Shown here: one piece after another, positions 16,890 to 25,274 of the stretch
How positions within the stretch are numbered: position 1 is the stretch's first letter
Layout: the number at the start of each line of letters is the position of its first letter
Origin: Bacteroides acidifaciens
GTDB taxonomy: Bacteria; Bacteroidota; Bacteroidia; Bacteroidales; Bacteroidaceae
Assembly: GCF_903181435.1 (NCBI RefSeq)
Contig: NZ_CAEUHO010000001.1
Span: 1,984,001 to 2,048,000, forward strand
Direction of reading: 5' to 3'
DNA length: 64,000 nt
Program-made: the position numbers and the translations under genes
Notes under the pieces: model-generated
Databases searched by the model: none
The model's input: the letters and a program-made list of their open reading frames with translations, nothing else
Told to the model about the DNA's origin: nothing

Positions 16890-17306
16890 ATGACAGATTT
16901 ATTAATAAATGGCAGAGACGCTTTCCAAGTATGGGGAGTCAGAATGGGGGATAATTTTCTTAATTCACTTGGAGCATCAGTTCCTATGAAAGAATTCATT
17001 GAAAATAAATCTCGTTTGGAACATGGAAAACGGATAATAGCCACCACCCTTAAATTGGATGAGAGAGAAATCACTTTAGCTTTTACCATAGAAGGCAATT
17101 CCCAATCTGATTATCAGACAAAGAAAATAGCCTTTTTTGAAGAACTATACAAAGGTGTAATTGATATTCAGATTCCGGCTATCAGCAATGATATCTATCA
17201 CTTGATTTATTTAGGTAAAAGTATTACCTATGCGCAAAGTTTAGACAGAACCTTTGGTAAATGCTCAATGAAGTTTTGTGAACCAAACCCTAGTTTAAGA
17301 ACCTAA
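16890..17306 (+). CDS. Distal tail-like protein
   Basis: A 138-residue protein between tape measure and hub. The start LLINGRDAFQVWGVRMGDNFL and the later ITLAFTIEGNSQSDYQTKKIAFFEEL resemble the N-terminal domain of distal tail (Dit) proteins that link tube and tip. Shorter than typical Dit, lacking a galectin-like extension. A terminator follows, so the tail core operon ends here. Confidence 0.6.
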   Translation: MTDLLINGRDAFQVWGVRMGDNFLNSLGASVPMKEFIENKSRLEHGKRIIATTLKLDEREITLAFTIEGNSQSDYQTKKIAFFEELYKGVIDIQIPAISNDIYHLIYLGKSITYAQSLDRTFGKCSMKFCEPNPSLRT

Positions 17307-17310
17307 ATTC

Positions 17311-17330
17311 CAACAATAGGGTAATTGTTG
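17311..17330. repeat. Phage palindrome copy 2, CAACAAT-N6-ATTGTTG
   Basis: Arms identical to the element at 6258-6277, loop AGGGTA instead of AACCCA. It lies five bases after the distal tail stop and before a terminator, upstream of the tail-tip operon. Confidence 0.65.
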
Positions 17331-17337
17331 TATATGC

Positions 17338-17368
17338 GAGTGCTCAAAATTGGGCACTCTTTTTTTTA
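17338..17368 (+). terminator. Rho-independent terminator before the tail-tip operon
   Basis: Stem GAGTGCTC / GGGCACTC with loop AAAATT and a run of eight or more T. It ends 19 bases before the hub gene, which therefore needs its own promoter or antitermination. Confidence 0.88.
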
Positions 17369-17386
17369 TCTCCGAACTTTGGTGTC

Positions 17387-20300
17387 ATGGAATCAGTAGA
17401 CATCAAAGACATATCCGGCAATCTGCGCCTCTCGACACCTATCAATGAGGGTTCGAAAAGACACTTCCTATTGATGAAGGAGGACTATATCACACTGAGG
17501 TTCTCTTCTGTTGAACCGGTGTATTTCAAACTGGGTGACTATATAGACAACGAACTCGGCATGTTCGAGTTAGTAGACCTGTATAAGCCCACCTATAATA
17601 CGACTACAGGTGCATATGACTACGAACTCCGCCTTGATGCCTACTACTGGAAATGGAAGAACAAAAAGTTCTTTTATACACCGGAGACAACCGGACGTGA
17701 AGCCGGATGGAATCTTACCGCTCCTCTCAAAACTCATCTTGAAGTCTTTCTTGATAACCTGAAAGCACTCGGATATAAGTTCAGAGAAGAAGAATTTACA
17801 TACGAGATTGACAATACGGTAGCGAACATTTCCAAGCTCGTTTCCTACGACAACGTGAACCTAATTGACGCACTCACACAGATGGCGGAGACATGGGTGT
17901 GTGAATGGTGGATAGAGAACAAGACTATTCATTTCGGACGTTGTGAATACAGCTCTCCAGTAGACTTCAAAGCTGGTGACTTGACGGACACGGAGAACGT
18001 GAATGTCAACTCCATGCAAAGAAGCGACAGCCAGACAACATATGCGACCCGCGTCTACGCTTTCGGTTCCACCCGTAACATCCCTGCCAGCTACCGGAAG
18101 AGTTTGATATTTGACGTGAAGAAAGTCAAAGGACGGGATATATCCGATACGGCAAGAATACTCAAACCGGATTTCTTTCCCTTGGCTTCTCACACAGGTG
18201 TAGAGCCTTTCAATATAAACGTATTTAAAGAGGGAGAGATGACTGGCGCCCAAGATGGCTACGAGGTAATGACAGATATATTCGCTTCTTCCATACCGGC
18301 AAGCAGCTACCGTATCTCTTTTGATTCGATGCCTGTCTTTCTAAGTACCAGATTCACTTCCAACATAGAAAACCTAAAAGTAAAAGCGTCCCTCTACTAT
18401 TATGTCGGAGATGTAGAAAAGGTACTGGATATACAGGAGCAGTCCGCAAATGATTCATTATCGAGCCAGTCCCTTATTTTTGATGACATTGATTTTTCGC
18501 TTGAAGAGAGAGCGGAGAATTGCCGGCTGATGTTTACGCTTAGCTTCACGTTGAACCATCCTGGTAAAACCGTATATTACACTATTGGTAGAGGCAAAGA
18601 AATAAAGATTGAATGCTTAGTAGTATCGGCAAACACTTCTGTAACGTTCCTTTCCGGCTCCAATGCCGGACAGACATTCGATGCTGTCTATAATCTGGAT
18701 TTACTCACAGGAGATAATTCGAACGTTATCCGGCTACCCGAAGGCGTAACAGTATCTTTGAACGACCGATATACGATTAACAACATAATCAAAGGCAAAG
18801 TTCCCGACAACTATTTTAGTAAAGACGACAAAGAACTCACCCTGAACGGTGTTGTCCAAAAGCGTCTTATGCTCCCGGAAGGTGTTCCTTATGTGGACGC
18901 TTATAGATACAGCCCAACCGGTGAACGTATCAACATAGGAGATGAACGCTACGACAACCCCAACAACGTGAAAATGCCGGAAGAGGAAGCCATCGAAGAG
19001 ATAGTTATATTCGAGGATGAATATCCCAAGTATATCGGCTCTGTATCCAGTATCTCACATGAAGAAAAGGAAGAAATAGACGAAGAGACAAAGGAGCCAA
19101 CCGGAAACAAGTACCCTATCTACACATTCAAGGATTACGGACTGAAGAACTTTACGAAAGACTTTCTTCTGGAAGAGTTACATCTAATTTTCCAAACCGG
19201 GAAGCTTGCCGGACTGGATTTCGCCCTTAATCTCAAAGAGAGCGACAACACCGGTACAACCTTTGAAATTGTCCGCAATGAGGACTACGGGCGTGCACTT
19301 CCTGACGATACGCTTTTCCCGCAAGCCGCACATATGGAAGACGGTGAAGAAGTCCCCGCAGACACATATGTCCTTTACGGCTTCGATACGGCATTCATTT
19401 CCGAACAGATGTTACCGGATGCAGAGCAATCACTTCTAAAAAAGGCTAAAGATTATGTAAAGAAATCCATGATTGACCCGTCCACCTACGATTGTGAGAT
19501 GGATGCGGATTTCATTTACAATAATGGCAATATTCGTACCTATGAGGTAGGAGCTAAAGTCAACCTGATTAACAAAGCGTTTTTCCCCGAAGGACGGCAA
19601 TCAAGAATAATTGGTTTTGAATGGCCACTGGATTTTCCTTACGACCATCCCATCTATACAGTAGGTGAAACTGCTTCATATTCCCGTATCGGAGAGATAG
19701 AAAGCAAACTTGATTCTCTCACCTACAAGGGACAAACTTACTCCAGTTCCATAGTCGGTGGCGGTGGGGCAAGTATCTATGTGATAGGGGTAAATGATAA
19801 GACGCTACCGTCTGACCGTAACGTGTTCTCATCACAAAAATCCCTTGCTACCTTCCTGAATAAGACACAAGAAGAAACAATGGATTATCTTATCAGGCTT
19901 CTTGGTGGTGTCATAACCGATAAGATTGAATCCCAGAACTTCATAAGCGGTGCGCTTGGTACAGGATTCCTGGTCAAACGTGACCCGAAAACCGGACGCT
20001 CATATGCGGAGTTTGATGAAATCTACGTCCGCCTTAAAGCTATATTTGAATCTCTTACAATCAAGGAACTCCAGTCGGTAGGCGGTGAGATACTTCTTAC
20101 ACTAGCCAGTATTGAATGTACTAAGGTTGAAGACAGCTCGCCTGTTCCGGCATATGATTCTGAGAACGCCCGTCTTTATGATGCAGATGGAAAAGCGTTG
20201 TTTGTCCCGAAAGTTGAAAATGGTGTCTATCGTTGCTATTTCACGGCTGATGATGGAGAAAAAGCCATCATCAACCAGTTTGCAGTCGGTGACCTTGCGC

Positions 20301-21355
20301 AGTGTAGGCAGTTCAACATCAAAGAAGGGGCTTATACCGGTGTATCCAATCGCTATTATTGGAGATATGTTGTTGCTGTAGGAGACAATTATATAGATTT
20401 ATCTGTTGATGACTGTGCGGAAGGCAGCGATATTCCGCAGGTTGGAGACAAGATAATCCAATTGGGACACCGTACTGTTCCGGCACGCCAGAACGCGATA
20501 CTTCTATCCGCTTACGGTCTCACGGCTCCTACCATACAAATGTTACAAGGAATTGATTCTTATTCGCTGGATGGCAAGGCGGTAAAAGAAGAAGGATTTG
20601 ACCAGGAGACGCAGCAGTTCTATTCAAAAACGTACGGACGTAGCTATACAGGCACACGGGATAAAAAATCGTTTATTCAGTTTGACCCTATAACAGGTTT
20701 GAAAATACACGGTGCCAAAATAGACGTTTCAACCGATAATTTTACTATAAATGACAGTGAAGGCAATCAGATTGCTGTCTTTGAAATAGGAGAAAACGGG
20801 AAGCCACGCCTTAAAGCTGATAATATAAATGCCGATGAGCTATTATCAAACGGTGACAAATGGGCACTCAAAAAAGACGGAAGTGGATTTCTCGCATCCA
20901 ATAATATAGAATGGAACAAGAATGGATTATTGAAAATACGTGCAAATATTGCTTACCCATATATAGAATATCCTTTATCATCCGAGGGGGTCGTTTTAGA
21001 TTTATCCAAAGGATACAATATTCGATTAGCTTATGGAGGTGGTGTAGGTTTATATACGCAAATAGCTATCTTACCTGACCCTGCACTATTTCCGAATATT
21101 GAAGTGTCTATTTTTGGACATTGGATAGTAACAAGGTCATCTCCTGAGTACTATGTTAAGAATTATAATAACAAAAGTTTCCTTTATAGACACTTCAGTC
21201 CTTTTACATCAAGCAGATATAATAAAATAAATGTAACAGGAACAGAACTACGTGTCAAGTCTATGGAGTATAATGATGGTTCTTATGTTTATTATGCTTG
21301 GTATGTAGTTAATTTCAATGAAATCGGAGAAGAATATTTCTCATGGGAAGAATAA
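17387..21355 (+). CDS. Tail hub / tail-associated protein (Tal-like)
   Basis: A 1322-residue tail-tip protein. Residues 1-210 fit the hub domain seen in Tal/gp27-like proteins (ELGMFELVDLYKPTYNTTTGAY, then LIDALTQMAETWVCEWWIENKTIHFG). A long beta-rich middle follows, with a region near 840 (YIRLLGGVITDKIESQNFISGALGTGF) and repeated IGENGKPRLKADNI-type segments, and the C-terminus may bind the fibres. It probably caps the tube and contacts the cell envelope. No lytic active site could be identified by eye. Confidence 0.78.
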   Translation: MESVDIKDISGNLRLSTPINEGSKRHFLLMKEDYITLRFSSVEPVYFKLGDYIDNELGMFELVDLYKPTYNTTTGAYDYELRLDAYYWKWKNKKFFYTPETTGREAGWNLTAPLKTHLEVFLDNLKALGYKFREEEFTYEIDNTVANISKLVSYDNVNLIDALTQMAETWVCEWWIENKTIHFGRCEYSSPVDFKAGDLTDTENVNVNSMQRSDSQTTYATRVYAFGSTRNIPASYRKSLIFDVKKVKGRDISDTARILKPDFFPLASHTGVEPFNINVFKEGEMTGAQDGYEVMTDIFASSIPASSYRISFDSMPVFLSTRFTSNIENLKVKASLYYYVGDVEKVLDIQEQSANDSLSSQSLIFDDIDFSLEERAENCRLMFTLSFTLNHPGKTVYYTIGRGKEIKIECLVVSANTSVTFLSGSNAGQTFDAVYNLDLLTGDNSNVIRLPEGVTVSLNDRYTINNIIKGKVPDNYFSKDDKELTLNGVVQKRLMLPEGVPYVDAYRYSPTGERINIGDERYDNPNNVKMPEEEAIEEIVIFEDEYPKYIGSVSSISHEEKEEIDEETKEPTGNKYPIYTFKDYGLKNFTKDFLLEELHLIFQTGKLAGLDFALNLKESDNTGTTFEIVRNEDYGRALPDDTLFPQAAHMEDGEEVPADTYVLYGFDTAFISEQMLPDAEQSLLKKAKDYVKKSMIDPSTYDCEMDADFIYNNGNIRTYEVGAKVNLINKAFFPEGRQSRIIGFEWPLDFPYDHPIYTVGETASYSRIGEIESKLDSLTYKGQTYSSSIVGGGGASIYVIGVNDKTLPSDRNVFSSQKSLATFLNKTQEETMDYLIRLLGGVITDKIESQNFISGALGTGFLVKRDPKTGRSYAEFDEIYVRLKAIFESLTIKELQSVGGEILLTLASIECTKVEDSSPVPAYDSENARLYDADGKALFVPKVENGVYRCYFTADDGEKAIINQFAVGDLAQCRQFNIKEGAYTGVSNRYYWRYVVAVGDNYIDLSVDDCAEGSDIPQVGDKIIQLGHRTVPARQNAILLSAYGLTAPTIQMLQGIDSYSLDGKAVKEEGFDQETQQFYSKTYGRSYTGTRDKKSFIQFDPITGLKIHGAKIDVSTDNFTINDSEGNQIAVFEIGENGKPRLKADNINADELLSNGDKWALKKDGSGFLASNNIEWNKNGLLKIRANIAYPYIEYPLSSEGVVLDLSKGYNIRLAYGGGVGLYTQIAILPDPALFPNIEVSIFGHWIVTRSSPEYYVKNYNNKSFLYRHFSPFTSSRYNKINVTGTELRVKSMEYNDGSYVYYAWYVVNFNEIGEEYFSWEE

Positions 21356-21371
21356 TTTAATAAAGTATATT

Positions 21372-21854
21372 ATGGCAGAAGAAAACATTTATAAGTTCAA
21401 ACGTTCAGGCTCAAATATTGATGACCTGTTGGATAAGGTACAAGCAGGATTTGTCTATGTGGTAGACAATACCAAACTTGACTTCGGTGATATCCATAGA
21501 AGAGATAACAAGGCTATTACACAAGAAGAGTGTGATGAAGTTATAAACATTATCGAACAATACAAATCCGGTAAGGTAGTTGTCATAGTAAACGAGGCAC
21601 TTAATGACTCCTATAATAGGTTTGGCGTTTTAAACATCTGTACAATGGATGACATGATGCCTACTTCTTTAATGTTCTATGATAACGAAGGAAATCTGAT
21701 TGCATATACTTTGGATGACGGACCGTCAATTGGAAATGTTTGGAAGGTGGTAAGGAAAACCAGCAGTTATACAATTGCTCCACCGTTGACACAGGCGCAA
21801 TATGATGCTCTTGCCGTAAAAGACGAACATACTCTTTACATTATAACTGAGTAA
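21372..21854 (+). CDS. Tail-tip accessory protein
   Basis: A 160-residue protein, start ATG 21372 (a longer frame overlaps the hub gene). It ends LTQAQYDALAVKDEHTLYIITE-like, an attachment peptide that I know from many phage tail fibre and tip proteins (pattern YDAL..KDp.TLY.I). The N-terminal part is soluble with IDDLLDKVQAGFVYVVDN. It lies between hub and BACON protein and probably joins them. Precise function unknown. Confidence 0.55.
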   Translation: MAEENIYKFKRSGSNIDDLLDKVQAGFVYVVDNTKLDFGDIHRRDNKAITQEECDEVINIIEQYKSGKVVVIVNEALNDSYNRFGVLNICTMDDMMPTSLMFYDNEGNLIAYTLDDGPSIGNVWKVVRKTSSYTIAPPLTQAQYDALAVKDEHTLYIITE

Positions 21855-21859
21855 AGCTT

Positions 21860-23362
21860 ATGGCAGATACAAGAAAATTGCGTATAGGAAATCGTATCCC
21901 CAATAAGATTATGCTTGGTAATATGAAGTGTAAAAAGGCTTATCTGGGAAATTCCCTAATTTGGGAATCGGATACGAGTTCCGATTTTCTGAATATAGTA
22001 CCTGATGTAATTCAAGACATCCCAAAAAATGGCGCAAATTACGACATCGTCATTACCTCTTCTGGGAATTGGACGTGTATGGATACTCCATTATGGGCTG
22101 TTCCGAACATTTATACCGGTGAAGCCGGGAAAACGATTGTGAATATAGATGTCGAGATGAATGAGAGTGGTTCTGAACGTTCGGGAGTGATGACTTTTAA
22201 GCTTGATGATGCAGATACGGTTTCTACTCTGTTGATAAAGCAGTTGGCTCAGAATGATTATATAATTATCGACCCGAATCCCATAAACATTCCCAAGGAC
22301 GCATATTCCAGTGTCATCAATATAGAGGCTTCTGGCAGTTGGAGAATTGTAAGTAAACCATCATGGGTGGAGATATCCCCATCAGACGGCATGGAAGGAC
22401 ATAATAATGTATCTATTGATATAACGGCTAATGTTGGGAATACAAGAACAGGAAGAATTGAGTTTGCTTTGGATGATAAACCGGATACGGTTGGAACGCT
22501 TGTTATTCAACAAGAAGGAAAAGAACCGCCTTTGATTATCAGCCCCGATACAATAGACGGTATCCCAGCTTCCGGTGGTTCATATGAAGTGACAATCAAG
22601 GCAACCGGCAACTGGACATGCTCATATAATCCGGCATGGGCTAGACCTGATAACGATTCGGGGACAGCAGGAGAAACAACCTTCATGCTGGACATTAATG
22701 CCAATACTGGCGATGCACGTGGTGACTATTTAGAATTTGAATTGGTCGACACCGGATATGTCGTAAAACTGTATGTGTTTCAAGATGCTGAATCGTCAAT
22801 TAATGGCATCTCGCTTGAACCGCCATTCCCCTCTGAACTGTATGGAAGTGCATATTCAGGTGGAGAGTATGAAGTTGTCAGCGAAAACAATTGGTTCAAT
22901 TCTTTAGCCAAGAATATTGAAATGAATCCGACTTCAGGATTGGCAGGAAGAACCTATGTAGATTTTAAAGTCTCCGAAAATAACAATAGTCCTCGAGTGG
23001 TCGTTTTGGAATTAACAGATGAAACTACATATGATACATATGCGTTTGGCTGTATACAGCAGTCTACCACAGGTGATTCTAAAGAAATAATGGCAAATAT
23101 AGCGGGATTCCCGGATATTCCTAAAGCGGGTGGAGTTTTTTCGGCTTATCTGGTATCTCTAAAGGATTGGATTTATGATGGAGATTTGGGCATTAATGCC
23201 AGTTGGATAAATGTCATGCAGAAATCGGGCGTTGCCGGTGCAACCAAGGTTTCGGTTGTAGTGTCACAGAATCAAACAGGGCAACCAAGGCTTGTGATAC
23301 TTCGGTTTACAACTGCTGATGGAACAGATTATGTCTTAATTAGTGTTCATCAATTAGGATAA
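21860..23362 (+). CDS. Tail protein with five BACON-like repeats
   Basis: A 500-residue protein. Residues 1-42 (RIGNRIPNKIMLGNMKCKKAYLGNSLIW) form a tail-attachment peptide. Five beta-sandwich repeats of about 90 residues follow, at roughly 43-130, 131-220, 221-310, 311-400 and 401-500. Each has the BACON pattern: a proline-rich first strand with IP..G, then GNW or SW..., W(A/V)...P..G.AG....V....N....R...I.F, ending with a hydrophobic strand and QQ or HQ. BACON domains are proposed to bind glycans or mucin. In phages they may hold the virion in mucus or near host capsule. Confidence 0.85.
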   Translation: MADTRKLRIGNRIPNKIMLGNMKCKKAYLGNSLIWESDTSSDFLNIVPDVIQDIPKNGANYDIVITSSGNWTCMDTPLWAVPNIYTGEAGKTIVNIDVEMNESGSERSGVMTFKLDDADTVSTLLIKQLAQNDYIIIDPNPINIPKDAYSSVINIEASGSWRIVSKPSWVEISPSDGMEGHNNVSIDITANVGNTRTGRIEFALDDKPDTVGTLVIQQEGKEPPLIISPDTIDGIPASGGSYEVTIKATGNWTCSYNPAWARPDNDSGTAGETTFMLDINANTGDARGDYLEFELVDTGYVVKLYVFQDAESSINGISLEPPFPSELYGSAYSGGEYEVVSENNWFNSLAKNIEMNPTSGLAGRTYVDFKVSENNNSPRVVVLELTDETTYDTYAFGCIQQSTTGDSKEIMANIAGFPDIPKAGGVFSAYLVSLKDWIYDGDLGINASWINVMQKSGVAGATKVSVVVSQNQTGQPRLVILRFTTADGTDYVLISVHQLG

Positions 23363-23397
23363 GTTTACGAATTTATTAATTAAAAACAGATAAAGCT

Positions 23398-23898
23398 ATG
23401 ATTACATTAGTACTATTATCATTCATTCTCATCGCTGGCTATGTCTTTGCGATGATTAAAAAAGGGAAAGAAATCCCTTATTCAATCAGTGCCACCTACT
23501 ATGCGCTGACACACAAATTTTGGTTCGGATTGTGCATGATTGGTGCCAGCCTTCTGCTTCTTCCGCCCGCATTTGAAGCCAGTACGGAAAACAGCCAGTT
23601 CCTTGTGTTCATCTCAGTTATCGGCATGATTGTATTGGGAGTATCTCCTAATTTCAAAGTAGAGGATAAGATACCTCATATTGTCGGTTCATGTATAGCC
23701 TTAATCTTCTCCCAGATATGGGTAGGTTGCAATAGTTGGTATTGGTTACTGTTATGGTATGGATTCATCGCGTACATGGCTATCTCCATGAAAAGATATT
23801 GGACGGGCAATTTCATCTCCGACTTTATCAAGCGAAAACCGATGTTCTGGATAGAGGTAATTTCATTGTTAACCGTTTATCTTACTTGTATCGTATGA
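23398..23898 (+). CDS. Multi-pass membrane protein of the lysis block
   Basis: A 166-residue protein with four or five membrane segments (ITLVLLSFILIAGYVFAMI, FGLCMIGASLLLLPP, FLVFISVIGMIVLGV, a Trp/Tyr-rich helix near 115-130, and VISLLTVYLTCIV). It has no recognised family. Position directly before the holin candidate suggests a role in lysis or in membrane protection. It overlaps the next gene at ATGA. Confidence 0.6.
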   Translation: MITLVLLSFILIAGYVFAMIKKGKEIPYSISATYYALTHKFWFGLCMIGASLLLLPPAFEASTENSQFLVFISVIGMIVLGVSPNFKVEDKIPHIVGSCIALIFSQIWVGCNSWYWLLLWYGFIAYMAISMKRYWTGNFISDFIKRKPMFWIEVISLLTVYLTCIV

Positions 23899-24347
23899 GA
23901 GATGTGATTGAGACATTTATCAGGGAGCATATGTTAACCCATATTATCCTTATTGCTCTTGCCATGGCTGCCATGTTGGGAGCTATGATTGTAGATTTCG
24001 TTTTCGGCATTTACAAAGCGAAAGAAAGAGGGGAAGCCCGTACATCTACCGGATACAAGAAAACGGCAACAAAGGCTCAGAAATACTTCTCTCCGTTCAT
24101 GGTGCTATGCTTTATAGACCTGTTATGTAGTGTTGTTGTGCCGTTCCCCGTATTCTGCATGCTATGGGCCGCTTACTGTATCTTCTGTGAATTCAAGTCA
24201 GTGCGTGAAAAAAGCTGGGAAAAAGCGGAGTTGAGAAAAGCGGAACGCACCATGTCGGTAATTATAGAGAACAAGGAAGACTTTGTAAAACTGGCTTCCG
24301 AGATGCTGTTTAACGATAAAACAAAAAGTGATGGGCTGGATGAATGA
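23895..24347 (+). CDS. Holin candidate
   Basis: A 150-residue protein starting at ATGA coupled to the previous stop. It has membrane segments at about residues 15-38 (IILIALAMAAMLGAMIVDFVFGI) and 70-95 (FMVLCFIDLLCSVVVPFPVFCMLW) separated by a basic loop (KAKERGEARTSTGYKKTATK), and a charged C-terminal coiled coil. This is the common layout of Bacteroidetes phage holins. It would release the endolysin encoded two genes downstream. Confidence 0.68.
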   Translation: MRDVIETFIREHMLTHIILIALAMAAMLGAMIVDFVFGIYKAKERGEARTSTGYKKTATKAQKYFSPFMVLCFIDLLCSVVVPFPVFCMLWAAYCIFCEFKSVREKSWEKAELRKAERTMSVIIENKEDFVKLASEMLFNDKTKSDGLDE

Positions 24348-24552
24348 AAGTAACCGCCCAAAGCACCTGCTTTACGCCATCCCGGCAGGTGCATTATTTA
24401 CCATCCTGTTTGTAGCGGGACTGGCTGCTGGCATGGAGTTTAAAGACCGTGCATACGGTAACGAATGGGACTGGCTCGATATTGCCGCCACGCTGATAGG
24501 CGGTTTTATCGGACAAGTGATTCAAATTGGAGTATTAACGTTAATCGTATAG
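24340..24552 (+). CDS. Small two-helix membrane protein of the lysis block
   Basis: About 70 residues, start ATG 24340 chosen because it overlaps the holin stop by 8 bases; GTG/ATG at 24328/24331 are possible. Two hydrophobic helices (YAIPAGALFTILFVAGLAAG and IAATLIGGFIGQVIQIGVLTLIV) flank a short acidic loop. Could be an antiholin or second holin. No family assigned. Confidence 0.6.
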   Translation: MNESNRPKHLLYAIPAGALFTILFVAGLAAGMEFKDRAYGNEWDWLDIAATLIGGFIGQVIQIGVLTLIV

Positions 24553-24564
24553 GAGAAAATAAAC

Positions 24565-24966
24565 ATGAGTATATCAAGAGGCCTGAGAAATAATAACCCC
24601 GGCAATATCCGTATCACAAAGGACAAATGGCAGGGACTGAGAGAAAAGCAGGAAGACAAATCGTTCTTCCAGTTCAAAGAAATGAGATGGGGCTACCGTG
24701 CCCTTATCCGTACTTTACAGAATTACCGTAAAAGACACGGCTGTCAGACGATTGCCGACTTCATTAAGCGGTGGGCACCGGAGAATGAGAACAATACAGC
24801 CGGATATATCAGCCGTGTATGTAGTGAAATGCAAGTCCCGAACACATACGTTCCGGACATTAATGACAAAACGACCATGTGCGCTTTCGCTGCCGCAATC
24901 TCACAGGTAGAGAACAATGCTCCGGCTGTCATGGCTGACATAGAAGCCGGATGGGCTTTATTATAA
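24565..24966 (+). CDS. Endolysin, lytic-transglycosylase-like (P5-type)
   Basis: A 133-residue protein beginning RGLRNNNPGNIR, a signature of the 'structural protein P5'-type muramidases common in Bacteroidetes phages. It continues with FKEMRWGYRALIRTL, IADFIKRWAPENENNTAGYI and an end rich in Ala. The probable action is cleavage of the peptidoglycan glycan strand. No signal peptide, so it depends on the holin. GGAGA precedes the ATG. Confidence 0.82.
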   Translation: MSISRGLRNNNPGNIRITKDKWQGLREKQEDKSFFQFKEMRWGYRALIRTLQNYRKRHGCQTIADFIKRWAPENENNTAGYISRVCSEMQVPNTYVPDINDKTTMCAFAAAISQVENNAPAVMADIEAGWALL

Positions 24967-24992
24967 ACTTTAATCAATAGGAGATTTCAATC

Positions 24993-25274
24993 ATGGCATT
25001 AAAAGATATTACATTCAATCAGGTAGAAGATAAATATGTAAGTGACCCTATACAAGTGAATCAAGAAAGCATTGGTTTGCAACTTGAATTCGAAAAGGGA
25101 AGCTCGTTACAGTTCTTCATCAGCTACGATAGCGAAAACTTCCAATCGGTAGAAACCCGGTTGTGTGGTAAGATTTTCGCCCGCCCTGTCATTGGTCTTA
25201 AGAAAGGTCAATATATCAAACTAGAATCTACACAACAGCCTATCAAGGCTCAATATTTTGAATCAGAAGAGTGA
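24993..25274 (+). CDS. Small fibre-associated protein
   Basis: A 93-residue beta-rich protein with no known family. It has SIGLQLEFEKGSSLQFFISYDSENF and KKGQYIKLESTQQPIKAQYF, suggesting a compact beta-sandwich. Its stop overlaps the start of the large fibre gene (ATGA-type overlap), so it is probably a structural partner at the base of that fibre. AGGAG lies upstream of the ATG. Confidence 0.5.
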   Translation: MALKDITFNQVEDKYVSDPIQVNQESIGLQLEFEKGSSLQFFISYDSENFQSVETRLCGKIFARPVIGLKKGQYIKLESTQQPIKAQYFESEE

